Shown here in pieces: positions 26,743-35,053 of a DNA stretch of 64,000 nucleotides (within the stretch, counting starts at the first letter, position 1; each line of letters opens with the position of its first letter). The stretch covers positions 3,069,499 to 3,133,498 of the forward strand of contig NZ_FOJG01000001.1 in the NCBI RefSeq assembly GCF_900110835.1. Direction: 5' to 3'. Under the pieces are notes generated by a model. That model saw only the letters and a list, made by a program, of their open reading frames with translations, did not search any database and was not told the origin of the DNA. Source of the DNA: Chitinophaga arvensicola. Its GTDB lineage: Bacteria > Bacteroidota > Bacteroidia > Chitinophagales > Chitinophagaceae. The translations under genes were made by a program, and so were the position numbers.

Positions 26743-26772
26743 GGATGGTCCGCAATGGGCCATCCTTTTTTA
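26743..26772 (+). terminator. Terminator of the susCD operon
   Basis: A 9-bp stem (GGATGG paired with CCATCC, extended by T-G and two C-G pairs) with a GCAAT loop is followed by six T residues. Its T-run overlaps the stop codon of the convergent gene at 26770. Confidence 0.85.
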
Positions 26773-27816
26773 TTTTATGCCATATTCCCGGAGAAACTGG
26801 TGCAGGGTGGTCACGTCTTCCTGCAGATGCAGCGCGGATACCACGGCCCTGTTTATCGGTTCGCTGTGCGGGAGCGGGTAGGGGAAGCTGGAAATGACGA
26901 GGTCCCTGTCTTGCAGGTACTGCACAAGTGCTGTACCGGAAGGCAGAATAAACATGGGTAGTCCATGCGGATTATGTACCCCGGTATTGGCGGTTAAATG
27001 TAACAGATACGCGATATTCTGCTGGAGGATGCGCTGCATTTTCTGTATCAGTTCACCGGATTGCAGCCATGCGTAAGCCGCAGCAGGCATCATGGGCGTG
27101 CTGCCGGAAAAAAGGGGCGATCGTTTCAATGCCATAATATCTGCGGCATGACCGGCCACTACACCGCCTTGCAGGCTGTATGCCTTTGCGAGGGAGGCGG
27201 TGAGCAGGTAACGGACAGTGGGAGCTTCCGGCAGGAAATGAATGGCGCCCTGCCCGGTGGGGCCCAGTATCCCGATACCATGCGAATCGTCTGCTACTAC
27301 CAATACTTTACGCTGTAGTTCCTGTAGCCAATGAAAAGGGTGAATGGTGCTGGTCAGCGGATTCACGGTATCCGTGATAATCACGAAATGATCATCCGGA
27401 TGGGTATTTACTTTTTCGATGGTCTGCGTGATCCACTCTTCCCGGCTGATGGCCGGCAACACGGGCTGCTGGTACCACAGAGAAGGATGCGCGTCGGGTG
27501 CGTATAGTGGTTGCCGCGTAGCGAGTGCATACTGTACTGCCGCCTGTGCCGCCATGTAACCTGAGGAGAAAACCGCGGCGGCCTGTTGCTGTAAATGCTT
27601 GCCAAGGGCATGCTCTATCTCTTCGTAGATAGATAAACGTAAGTTAGCCGCCCTGGACGAAGGGAAAAGCAGGCCATACTTCTCCATACCGGTTGTCAGC
27701 GTAGCTTTGAATACGGGATGATGATGAAGTCCGAGGTAAGCAAACCCCGAAAAGAACAGGCAGCTGCGCCCATCCAGCGTTACTGTTCTTCCAGGTGTAT
27801 GATCGGTGTACAACAT
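26770..27816 (-). CDS. Alpha-oxoamine-synthase-like PLP enzyme
   Basis: This 348-aa fold-type I PLP enzyme resembles 8-amino-7-oxononanoate synthase (BioF) and 2-amino-3-ketobutyrate ligase, though about 40 residues shorter. Visible features are FFSGFAYLGL near the start, the DDSHGIG motif (D176, H179), and the Schiff-base lysine K211 in TASLAKAYSLQGG. Such enzymes condense an acyl-CoA with an amino acid. No biotin genes are nearby, so a BioF role is not supported. It is the last gene of a four-gene leftward operon with gamma-glutamyltransferase, 4 bp after the lipoprotein gene. Substrate unknown. Confidence 0.8.
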   Translation of the reverse strand: MLYTDHTPGRTVTLDGRSCLFFSGFAYLGLHHHPVFKATLTTGMEKYGLLFPSSRAANLRLSIYEEIEHALGKHLQQQAAAVFSSGYMAAQAAVQYALATRQPLYAPDAHPSLWYQQPVLPAISREEWITQTIEKVNTHPDDHFVIITDTVNPLTSTIHPFHWLQELQRKVLVVADDSHGIGILGPTGQGAIHFLPEAPTVRYLLTASLAKAYSLQGGVVAGHAADIMALKRSPLFSGSTPMMPAAAYAWLQSGELIQKMQRILQQNIAYLLHLTANTGVHNPHGLPMFILPSGTALVQYLQDRDLVISSFPYPLPHSEPINRAVVSALHLQEDVTTLHQFLREYGIK

Positions 27817-27820
27817 AAGT

Positions 27821-28243
27821 TTATTCTTTCTTAGTACATAAGATAAACTGGAAATCGGTGGAAGTAACCTGCATGTCGAAATAATCTTCTGTTAACCGGG
27901 TGATGGTGACGAGGTTTTCCACTTTCCGGTCGCCGTTTTTAGCGGTCACAGAAATCATGGCGCCGTTGCTCAGGATAAAGTATTTCCCGGTGTCGGATCT
28001 GCCGGCAATGGTAGCTACAAAAACGTTCTTGTCCAGGAACTGGTAATAGGCATCGCGGTAGTAGCCTTTTTTCAGGTCCTGTGCCTGTATGTACTGTGTG
28101 TTGCTGATGGGAGATTCCGGTGGAATTTTCACATCATACACCCGCCATTTTTTATTCATCAGCAGTTCATTGTTCTTTTTGCCCTGACAAGCGGTGATCA
28201 GGAGCAAGGCTGCGATAACGGGAAAGAGAGGTCGTATTTTCAT
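27821..28243 (-). CDS. Small lipoprotein of unknown function
   Basis: This 140-aa lipoprotein has signal and lipobox ALLLITACQGKK (Cys at about 19). The mature part is about 120 residues, alternates charged and beta-prone segments, and looks like a lipocalin-type or DUF-type small beta-barrel (KWRVYDVKI at the start, FQFILCTKKE at the end). I do not recognise a family. It lies 5 bp from the DinB-like gene and 4 bp from the PLP enzyme gene, so it is translated from the same message. Confidence 0.75.
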   Translation of the reverse strand: MKIRPLFPVIAALLLITACQGKKNNELLMNKKWRVYDVKIPPESPISNTQYIQAQDLKKGYYRDAYYQFLDKNVFVATIAGRSDTGKYFILSNGAMISVTAKNGDRKVENLVTITRLTEDYFDMQVTSTDFQFILCTKKE

Positions 28244-28248
28244 GAATA

Positions 28249-28776
28249 TTAGTTCCCTGTTTTTGCTTTATTGTAGGCTGCCGATCCTCCTTTCGGGATG
28301 GACAGGCTTTCCCAGTTGTCTTTCAGGATCATTTTCCCGAGGAACACAATTTGTCCCACGTGATAAGGCACATGTGCCAGTTGCCGGTTAATGGCATCGA
28401 TCACAATATGTGGTTCATTACGGATAAAAACGGTGCGGTCCAGGTCTGTTTCCTGCAGGCTGCGGATGGCGTTCAGCATACAATCCCAGCCGGCATCCCA
28501 GAGTTGCAGCAGCTGTTCGGCGGAGATGTCGCTTTCTTCAAATTCGAGGTCCCTGTCGCGGCCCGGCTTTTCTCCGTCGGTGGTGAGGAAGTCGGTCCAC
28601 CTCGACAACATATTTCCATGCAGGTGTTTTACAATCATAGCAATGCTGTTGGGGGCTCCTTCCGGATTCCAGTTTAATTGCGCGATGTTAAGACGTTGCA
28701 TTGTTTTAAGTCCGAGTTCCCGGTGTATTTCCAGCCGTTTTAAGGCGCTTTGTAAATAAATGGATTGAATAGCCAT
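28249..28776 (-). CDS. DinB/DUF1572-like four-helix protein
   Basis: This 175-aa cytoplasmic protein matches the DinB-like metalloenzyme fold (DUF1572 branch): a helical bundle with His residues spread as HLHGN (about 51-53) and HVPYHVGQIVFLGK (about 135-148). These form the metal site in the family. Family members act as thiol-dependent transferases (bacillithiol or mycothiol S-transferases) in other phyla; in Bacteroidota the cofactor is unknown. It is the second gene of the operon, 15 bp after the gamma-glutamyltransferase gene. Confidence 0.8.
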   Translation of the reverse strand: MAIQSIYLQSALKRLEIHRELGLKTMQRLNIAQLNWNPEGAPNSIAMIVKHLHGNMLSRWTDFLTTDGEKPGRDRDLEFEESDISAEQLLQLWDAGWDCMLNAIRSLQETDLDRTVFIRNEPHIVIDAINRQLAHVPYHVGQIVFLGKMILKDNWESLSIPKGGSAAYNKAKTGN

Positions 28777-28791
28777 GTCAATATGTTTAAA

Positions 28792-30498
28792 TTAATATCC
28801 TGCGGCGCTGTCGTCTCCGCGTTTGTCCCCGGATGCTTCCAGGAAGCGGCTTTCAGGCGCTCTTTTAATAATTTCCGTGTGGCCGATGGAGCCGCGTTTC
28901 ACTACTTTATAACCCATTCCTTCGATGGCTTGTATGGTGCTGTCGGGGAAATCTTTTTCCACGGCAATTTCATCGGGCAGCCATTGGTGGTGGAATTTAG
29001 GTTTGTTGATGGCTTCTGAAGGAGAGAGGCCAAATTCGAGTGTATTGATCAATGTCTGGAATACAGAAGTAATGATGGTGGCGCCGCCCGGCGTACCGAG
29101 CGAATAGAGCACCTGGTTTTGCTGCAACACCAGTGTAGGTGTCATGGAGCTGAGCATCCGTTTGGCAGGTGCAATGGAATTGGCTTCGGTGCCTACCAGG
29201 CCGTACATATTGGGTACGCCGGGTTTCACGCTGAAGTCGTCCATTTCGTTATTGAGCAGGAATCCTGCTTTGCCCACCACTGTTTTGCTGCCGTAATGGC
29301 CATTGAGGGTAGTGGTGACTGCTACTGCGTTCCCATCTGCATCAATGATGCTGAGGTGGGTAGTTTCTTCGCTTTCCGGTAAGGTACCGGCTTTGGTAAT
29401 TTCGCTGGAACCTGCTTTACCGGGTGTAAAATCCTGCATGCGGGCAGCCAGGTATTTTTTATCTGTCAGTTGGGAGATGGGTACCTTAACGAAGTCAGGA
29501 TCGCCCAGGAATTTTGCGCGGTCGGCATAGGCCCGTCTTTCAGCTTCTACCATCAGTTGTACGGCTTGTGGCGACTGGAAGCCCCATTGTGAAATGGGAT
29601 AGGGTTCAACCATTCCCATCAGCTGTTGCAGGCAGATTCCGCCGCTGGAGGGCAGGGGCATGGTAACAATCGTATAGCCTTTATAGTTAAACGCTACGGC
29701 GGTCCTTTCTTTTGCTTTGTAGTTTTTAAGATCCTGGAGGGTCATGATGCCATTACCGCGTTTCATTTCAGCCACGATGTTGTTGGCGGTTTCTCCCTGG
29801 TAAAACCCGGCTGCTCCCTTATTACGTATAAGCGTGAGGGTATGTGCCAGTTCTTTCTGCACCAGGGTATCACCCGCTTTCCAGGGTTGGTCACGGATAA
29901 AGGCTGTTTTAGCGGTATTGAGCCGTTCGAAATCCGCTTTGTCCCTGTTGAGGTTTTCGGCTTCAGAGGCGGTGATCACGAATCCTTTGTCTGCCAGCAG
30001 GATAGCTGGATCTATGAGTTTGGTGAAGGGAAGCTTCGCATATTTCATCGAAGCAAACAAACCGGCTACGGTACCGGGTACACCGGCAGCGAGGTGGCCA
30101 TCCAGGCTTAGCTGCGTGATGGGATTGCCGAGTGAATCGAGATACATATCGCGGTGAGCTTTGGCGGGAGCAGTTTCGCGGTAGTCGATTGCGATATTGC
30201 GGCCATTTTTCAGGTGCGCTACCAGGAATCCGCCGCCACCCAGGTTGCCTGCGCCGGGATATACCACGGCCAGTGCCAGCTGTGTGGCAATGGCGGCATC
30301 TACAGCGTTACCACCCTGCGACAGGATGATAGTGCCCACACGGCTGGCCAGCGGATGGGCAGATACCACGGCGCCATGAAGGACTTTAATATCTTTCTCA
30401 ATACTATAGTCGTAGGGATGTAAATCATTTATCGTTTGTTGGGCACAGGCGGTCTGTAAAGTGCATACCGTCAACCCCAGCATAATCAGGAAACGCAT
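28792..30498 (-). CDS. ggt: Gamma-glutamyltransferase, exported
   Basis: The precursor is 568 aa with a signal peptide ending near TACAQQ. The GGT proenzyme is autocleaved before the catalytic Thr379 in ETTHLSIIDADGNAVAVT, and the LPSSGG loop (283-287) belongs to the large subunit. The enzyme transfers or hydrolyses gamma-glutamyl groups, for instance from glutathione-like peptides in the periplasm. It is the first gene of a leftward operon with a DinB-like protein, a lipoprotein and a PLP enzyme. The divergent neighbour is a carboxypeptidase, which suggests a small-peptide scavenging locus. Length and motifs are normal. Confidence 0.95.
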   Translation of the reverse strand: MRFLIMLGLTVCTLQTACAQQTINDLHPYDYSIEKDIKVLHGAVVSAHPLASRVGTIILSQGGNAVDAAIATQLALAVVYPGAGNLGGGGFLVAHLKNGRNIAIDYRETAPAKAHRDMYLDSLGNPITQLSLDGHLAAGVPGTVAGLFASMKYAKLPFTKLIDPAILLADKGFVITASEAENLNRDKADFERLNTAKTAFIRDQPWKAGDTLVQKELAHTLTLIRNKGAAGFYQGETANNIVAEMKRGNGIMTLQDLKNYKAKERTAVAFNYKGYTIVTMPLPSSGGICLQQLMGMVEPYPISQWGFQSPQAVQLMVEAERRAYADRAKFLGDPDFVKVPISQLTDKKYLAARMQDFTPGKAGSSEITKAGTLPESEETTHLSIIDADGNAVAVTTTLNGHYGSKTVVGKAGFLLNNEMDDFSVKPGVPNMYGLVGTEANSIAPAKRMLSSMTPTLVLQQNQVLYSLGTPGGATIITSVFQTLINTLEFGLSPSEAINKPKFHHQWLPDEIAVEKDFPDSTIQAIEGMGYKVVKRGSIGHTEIIKRAPESRFLEASGDKRGDDSAAGY

Positions 30499-30559
30499 GG
30501 GTATCTGTTTGGATCGAAATTAAGATATGCCGGGAATTATAGGAAATTTAATAATTTAA

Positions 30560-30575
30560 GGAAATTATAATTTCC
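30560..30575. promoter_or_regulatory. 16-bp perfect palindrome in the ggt / carboxypeptidase divergent region
   Basis: GGAAATTATAATTTCC is a perfect palindrome about 60 bp before the ggt ATG on the minus strand and just ahead of the small ORF at 30584. A related half, GGAAATTTAATAATTT, precedes it at 30542. It is a possible operator. Confidence 0.4.
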
Positions 30576-30583
30576 GTTTCCCT

Positions 30584-30685
30584 ATGAAATACCTATGCCG
30601 GCCCGTAGTGGCCATTTTGCTCGTAACGGGCTGTTTAACAGTGAAAAGCCGGTTTACTCACCTACCTGTACCGGCAGTACGATAA
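30584..30685 (+). CDS. Possible very small lipoprotein (33 aa)
   Basis: An ATG-started frame of 33 codons encodes MKYLCRPVVAILLVTGCLTV, which has the basic start, hydrophobic core and lipobox (LVTGC, Cys17) of a lipoprotein signal, followed by only 16 residues. It lies 46 bp upstream of the M14 carboxypeptidase gene and could be co-expressed with it. Chance cannot be excluded, since no homologue is known to me. Confidence 0.35.
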   Translation: MKYLCRPVVAILLVTGCLTVKSRFTHLPVPAVR

Positions 30686-30731
30686 ACCGGAAAACAATTC
30701 CTAACTTACCGTATCAAATTGCAGGCTTTCT

Positions 30732-33260
30732 ATGCGCAGAATTGTATTAATGGCTTTGGTTATGCTGGGTTTTCTCGCCGCCAACGCCCAGGTACCTACA
30801 CCTGATCAGTTTCTCGGTTATCCCCTGGGAACACAGTTTACGCCACATTACAGGGTGGTAGATTATTTTAAACAGGTAGCTGCTACCGCAAAAAATGTGA
30901 AGCTGGAGCAGTATGGCGCTACTTATGAAGGCCGGCCGCTGCTTATGGCAATTGTTGGTTCTCCTGAAAATATGGCCCGTATAGAAGAGATCCGCCAGCA
31001 TAGCCTGGATATGTCCAATGCAAAAGGCGGCGCCAACGGGAGCCAGCCGGTGATTGTATGGTTGAGTTATAATGTACATGGTAATGAGGCCGTTTCCACA
31101 GAAGCAGCCATGCAGGCGCTGTATGAACTGGTGAATAACGGCAATGCACAAACGCAGCAATGGTTAAAGAATACGGTCGTTATTATCGATCCCTGTCTGA
31201 ATCCCGATGGCCGCGAAAGATATGTGAACTTCTACAACAATACCCGTGGTGTAAAGCCTAATGTAAACCGCTGGTCCAGGGAACATAACGAACCATGGCC
31301 GGGCGGAAGGGCGAACCATTATTACTTTGATCTGAACCGCGACTGGGCCTGGCAAACGCAAAAGGAATCACAGCAACGCGTAGCGAAATACAATCAGTGG
31401 ATGCCACAGCTGCACGTAGATTTCCATGAACAGGAAATAGAGGCGCCTTATTATTTTGCGCCCGCAGCAGAACCTTTTCATGATGCTATTACGCCCTGGC
31501 AGCGCCAGCTGCAGGTGCTGATCGGCAGGAATAACGCAAAATATTTTGATCAGCAGGGATGGTTGTATTTCACCAAAGAAAGGTTTGACCTGTTTTATCC
31601 GAGTTATGGTGATACTTACCCGATGTACAACGGTGCTATCGGCATGACTTACGAGCAAGGCGGCAGCGGACGTGCCGGCGTGGCCGTATTGAAGAAAGAT
31701 GGTGATACGCTCACGCTCACAGATCGTATTGCGCATCACTTTACTACCAGTATGTCTACCATAGAAGTGGCATCTCAACAGGCGGAAAAGATCATCAGCG
31801 AATACACGCAATATTTTGAAGCAGCAAAGAAAAATCCACAGGGCGGGTATAAGTCTTATGTGGTAAAAGCGGGTGGTAACACAGAGAAACTCAATTCCCT
31901 GGCAGAGCTGTTGCGTAAAAACAATATTGCCTTTGGCTTTGGCTCCAATGCTGCCAGTGCCAGTGGTTTCAATTACTTCACCGGCAAAACAGAAACGTTT
32001 ACTATTGATAAAGAAGACCTGGTGATCAATGCATTTCAGCCGCATTCCAATATGCTGCGGGTATTGTTTGAGCCGGTATCTCACTTAACAGATTCGGTTA
32101 CTTACGATATTACCGCATGGGCATTGCCTTACGCTTATGGTTTAACCTCCTTTGCTGTAAAGGCGCCGCTCACACCTGCGGCAGATGCTCCGGCAGTGCG
32201 GAACAATACACCTTTGTCTGCACAGAAGCCATATGCTTATCTGGCGCAATGGAATAGTTTACGCGACGTAAAGTTCCTGTCCTCTTTATTACAGAATGAT
32301 ATTAAAGTGCGCTTTACGGAAACGCCGTTCAGCGTGGGCGGAAAAGACTTTCCCGCAGGTACACTGATTATTACCCGTGCAGGTAATACTGCGAAAGGCG
32401 ATCAGTTCGACCGCTTCATTACGAGTCAGGCAAATCAGTTTAAAATTTCTCTCGATGCAGTTGCGAGCGGCTTTGTAGATAAGGGTATGGACTTTGGCTC
32501 CGACAAGATCCGGTTCATTAAAAAGCCTCATGTTACCTTGTTGGGCGGAAGGGGTATTTCTTCGCTCGGCATGGGAGAAATATGGCACTTCTTTGAGCAG
32601 CAGCTGGATTTTCCGATAACGGTGGTGGATGAACGAAATACAGATGATATCGATTGGGATCAGACAGATGTGCTGATCTTACCGGATGGCGATTATAAAA
32701 TGCTGGCAGATAAAGCGGCTTCCGATAAATTAAAGGAATGGGTGAAGAATGGTGGCCGGCTGATTGCGCTGGAAAGTGCGGCTGCTGAACTGGCTGGTGG
32801 CGAGTGGGGCATTAAGTTGAAGAAGGAAGAGGAGGATAAGGAAGCCAAAGAAAAAGCAGTTTCCACGCGTCCTTACGAAGCATTGAAACCATATGCCAAC
32901 CGGGAGCGGGAGAGCATCAAACAATTTATTCCAGGCGCGATTTACAAAGTACAGCTGGATACCACACATCCGCTGGCCTTTGGCTATGCAGGTATTTATT
33001 ACACCCTGAAACAGGACGCCAATCTGTACGAGTTTATGGAGAATGGCGGCTGGAATGTAGGTGTGTTAAAGAAAGATAGTTATCTGAGTGGCTTTGTAGG
33101 TGCAGATACCCGTCAGCAATTAAAAGATGGGTTGTTGTTTGGGGTGAAAGAGATGGGCGACGGAGAAATTGTTATCCTGGCGGATAATCCTTTATTCAGA
33201 AGTTTCTGGGAGAATGGCAAGCTGTTGTTCAGTAATGCTGTTTTCCTGGTAGGACAATAG
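30732..33260 (+). CDS. Exported M14-family zinc carboxypeptidase
   Basis: This 842-aa protein has signal peptide MRRIVLMALVMLGFLAANAQ. The M14 domain carries the zinc ligands H116 and E119 (NVHGNEA) and H232 (DFHEQ), the NPDGRE substrate-binding turn (157-162) and the GMTYEQGG segment bearing the catalytic Glu. The C-terminal 400 residues form an additional domain with a glutamine-amidotransferase-like Rossmann appearance (DWDQTDVLILPDGDYKML), as in large Bacteroidota M14 peptidases. It acts in the periplasm or outside on peptides or peptidoglycan. It is monocistronic apart from the possible small ORF upstream. Confidence 0.92.
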   Translation: MRRIVLMALVMLGFLAANAQVPTPDQFLGYPLGTQFTPHYRVVDYFKQVAATAKNVKLEQYGATYEGRPLLMAIVGSPENMARIEEIRQHSLDMSNAKGGANGSQPVIVWLSYNVHGNEAVSTEAAMQALYELVNNGNAQTQQWLKNTVVIIDPCLNPDGRERYVNFYNNTRGVKPNVNRWSREHNEPWPGGRANHYYFDLNRDWAWQTQKESQQRVAKYNQWMPQLHVDFHEQEIEAPYYFAPAAEPFHDAITPWQRQLQVLIGRNNAKYFDQQGWLYFTKERFDLFYPSYGDTYPMYNGAIGMTYEQGGSGRAGVAVLKKDGDTLTLTDRIAHHFTTSMSTIEVASQQAEKIISEYTQYFEAAKKNPQGGYKSYVVKAGGNTEKLNSLAELLRKNNIAFGFGSNAASASGFNYFTGKTETFTIDKEDLVINAFQPHSNMLRVLFEPVSHLTDSVTYDITAWALPYAYGLTSFAVKAPLTPAADAPAVRNNTPLSAQKPYAYLAQWNSLRDVKFLSSLLQNDIKVRFTETPFSVGGKDFPAGTLIITRAGNTAKGDQFDRFITSQANQFKISLDAVASGFVDKGMDFGSDKIRFIKKPHVTLLGGRGISSLGMGEIWHFFEQQLDFPITVVDERNTDDIDWDQTDVLILPDGDYKMLADKAASDKLKEWVKNGGRLIALESAAAELAGGEWGIKLKKEEEDKEAKEKAVSTRPYEALKPYANRERESIKQFIPGAIYKVQLDTTHPLAFGYAGIYYTLKQDANLYEFMENGGWNVGVLKKDSYLSGFVGADTRQQLKDGLLFGVKEMGDGEIVILADNPLFRSFWENGKLLFSNAVFLVGQ

Positions 33261-33270
33261 GGGCATTGAT

Positions 33271-33328
33271 TTTTATCCGGATATTTTGTGTCGGTACATA
33301 TCTCCCGGAACAAAATATCCGGATAAAA
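33271..33328. repeat. 19-bp perfect inverted repeat between convergent genes
   Basis: Arms 33271-33289 and 33310-33328 are exact reverse complements around a 20-base loop and include the ATCCGGAT palindrome twice. The T-run is on the 5' side and the A-run on the 3' side, opposite to a normal intrinsic terminator. It probably still acts as a bidirectional stop or processing hairpin between the genes at 33260 (+) and 33335 (-). Confidence 0.7.
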
Positions 33329-33334
33329 AAGCGG

Positions 33335-33943
33335 TTATAAATTACGTTTTATATTACAACCCAGGCTGCTGGAAGTGTTGGTCGTAACTGTTTTCCCGGC
33401 CAGCATTTCATTGATGGCATTTCTCAGGTGTTGTATTTTTACTGTTTCCATGTTCCCCGGACTATCATCAATTCCTCCCTTATAGGTCAGCTTACTGTTT
33501 TTATCAAACAGGTAGCATTCCGGTGTGTGATTAGCATCGAATGCGTTGGCCAGTACAGAATTTTTATCGTAAATGTAGTACCAGCTGAAATGCTGATCGG
33601 CAGCGTACTTTTTCATCTCGTCGTATGAATCGGCGTCGTTACGGTGGGCTTCATTTGAATTGACCATTACAGTGCCGATATTATTCTTGACAGCGTAGGT
33701 GCATATATCCCGTAATCTTTCCTGGTTGCGGATCATATAAGGACAAACATTGCTGCCAAAGATGACCAGTAATCCGTTGGCTCCTTTTGCGGCGTTGAGG
33801 GTGATGTTTTTTCCGGAAACATCTTTACATACAACATCTGATTTAGGTAAGAGTGATCCGGGTTCCAGCGGTGTTTCGCGGATGGGTTGAAACGAAGAAA
33901 ACAATGCAGTACAGCAGGATAAATAAAAAATGGACTTAATCAT
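33335..33943 (-). CDS. Exported redoxin / thioredoxin-fold protein
   Basis: This 202-aa protein has a short signal peptide and a redoxin (AhpC/TSA-like) domain: LVIFGSNVCPYMIRNQERL, in which the single Cys of the SNVCPY motif replaces a CxxC, then VNSNEAHRNDADS and the cis-Pro region ANHTPECYLFD. It resembles the peroxiredoxin-like proteins with the C-P-Y-M signature rather than TlpA. It probably acts in the periplasm in redox defence or thiol chemistry. Partners are not visible; the gene is single. Confidence 0.8.
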   Translation of the reverse strand: MIKSIFYLSCCTALFSSFQPIRETPLEPGSLLPKSDVVCKDVSGKNITLNAAKGANGLLVIFGSNVCPYMIRNQERLRDICTYAVKNNIGTVMVNSNEAHRNDADSYDEMKKYAADQHFSWYYIYDKNSVLANAFDANHTPECYLFDKNSKLTYKGGIDDSPGNMETVKIQHLRNAINEMLAGKTVTTNTSSSLGCNIKRNL

Positions 33944-34079
33944 AGCAGACGGTTTTCAGGTCCTGACTAAATATAGTAAATGCGACAGTAGTATTTGCTT
34001 TTTTGGGAGCAAATAATTGTTGAAGATATATAGAAAAATTATAAAATAAAAATATTTAACAAGTGATTTCCGGTCCGCA

Positions 34080-35039
34080 TCAGGCAGATAAAAGTGCGGC
34101 TTTTTCTTCCTGCCTGGCATCGCTGACGGTACGGATGCTGGCATTGAGTTCAAATCCTACGAGGAGGATAAACGAGTTGAGGAAAATCCAGAGCATAAGT
34201 ACCAGGATGGTTCCGATAGAACCATAGATCTTGTTATAGTTACCGAAATTATTGACAAACCAGGAGAACCCGATGGTCACCAGGATCATACAAACGGTGG
34301 CCACGGTGGCTCCGGCAGTAATGAATTTCCACCGGCGGGTGGTGGCGGCGCCGATGCGGTATAAAACGGCATTGACAGAATAGAAAAGCATGATGATCAA
34401 TACCCAGCGGGCCATGTCGATCACGTTTCTCAGCAGGGTGCTCTGGATGCCGATCAGGTTAAACAGCCAGCGCAGGGTGGCGCCCTGTGCAATGATCAGG
34501 GACACGGTGATCAGCAGGAGCAGCACCAGTATGGCGGTTAGTTGCAGCGCAATGAGCCGGTTCTGCCACCATTTCCTTTTACGGAAGCCGGCGCCCTGTA
34601 TTTTGCTAAAAGAGCGCAGGATGCCCATAACCCCGTTGGAGGAATAGAAAAAGCCCATCAGGAACGCGATAGAAAGCAACCCGTTGCGATGGGTGTAAAG
34701 AAAGTCGTGGATCATTCCCCGTACAATCATATAGGTATTGTAGTTCGGGGTAAGGTCCTGTGCCAGGTCGTAGAGGGTAGGCTCTATGTTTTTTACCGGG
34801 ATGTAAGGCACGAGGGTGAACAGGAAGATAAAAAAGGGGGGGATAGCCAGGAGGAAGTTGAAGGAGATGGCCCTTGCACGGTCTCCCAGTCCCCGGTTTT
34901 TGGTTTCCTGTCCGAATTGTTTCAGTACATCGTATAAAGGCAGGCCTTCAAACCCGGGCAGGATCAGTGTTTTTGTCCTTTCCACCAGGCGGCGGTAAGG
35001 TTTTGAGCGGAAAATGATGTTTTCGGGTCTGAAGGCCAA
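34080..35039 (-). CDS. YihY/BrkB-family inner-membrane protein
   Basis: This 319-aa protein has the YihY fold: about six membrane segments, the early LGDRARAISFNFLLAIPPF segment and the late GSIGTILVLMLWIFLNSFILLVG region. Function is unproven; the family was once wrongly called RNase BN. The apparent start is a TTG at 35039, as no ATG is in frame nearby. It lies 14 bp after mltG and was probably translated from the same mRNA. Confidence 0.9.
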   Translation of the reverse strand: MAFRPENIIFRSKPYRRLVERTKTLILPGFEGLPLYDVLKQFGQETKNRGLGDRARAISFNFLLAIPPFFIFLFTLVPYIPVKNIEPTLYDLAQDLTPNYNTYMIVRGMIHDFLYTHRNGLLSIAFLMGFFYSSNGVMGILRSFSKIQGAGFRKRKWWQNRLIALQLTAILVLLLLITVSLIIAQGATLRWLFNLIGIQSTLLRNVIDMARWVLIIMLFYSVNAVLYRIGAATTRRWKFITAGATVATVCMILVTIGFSWFVNNFGNYNKIYGSIGTILVLMLWIFLNSFILLVGFELNASIRTVSDARQEEKAALLSA

Positions 35040-35053
35040 ATCTGTTATTTTAT

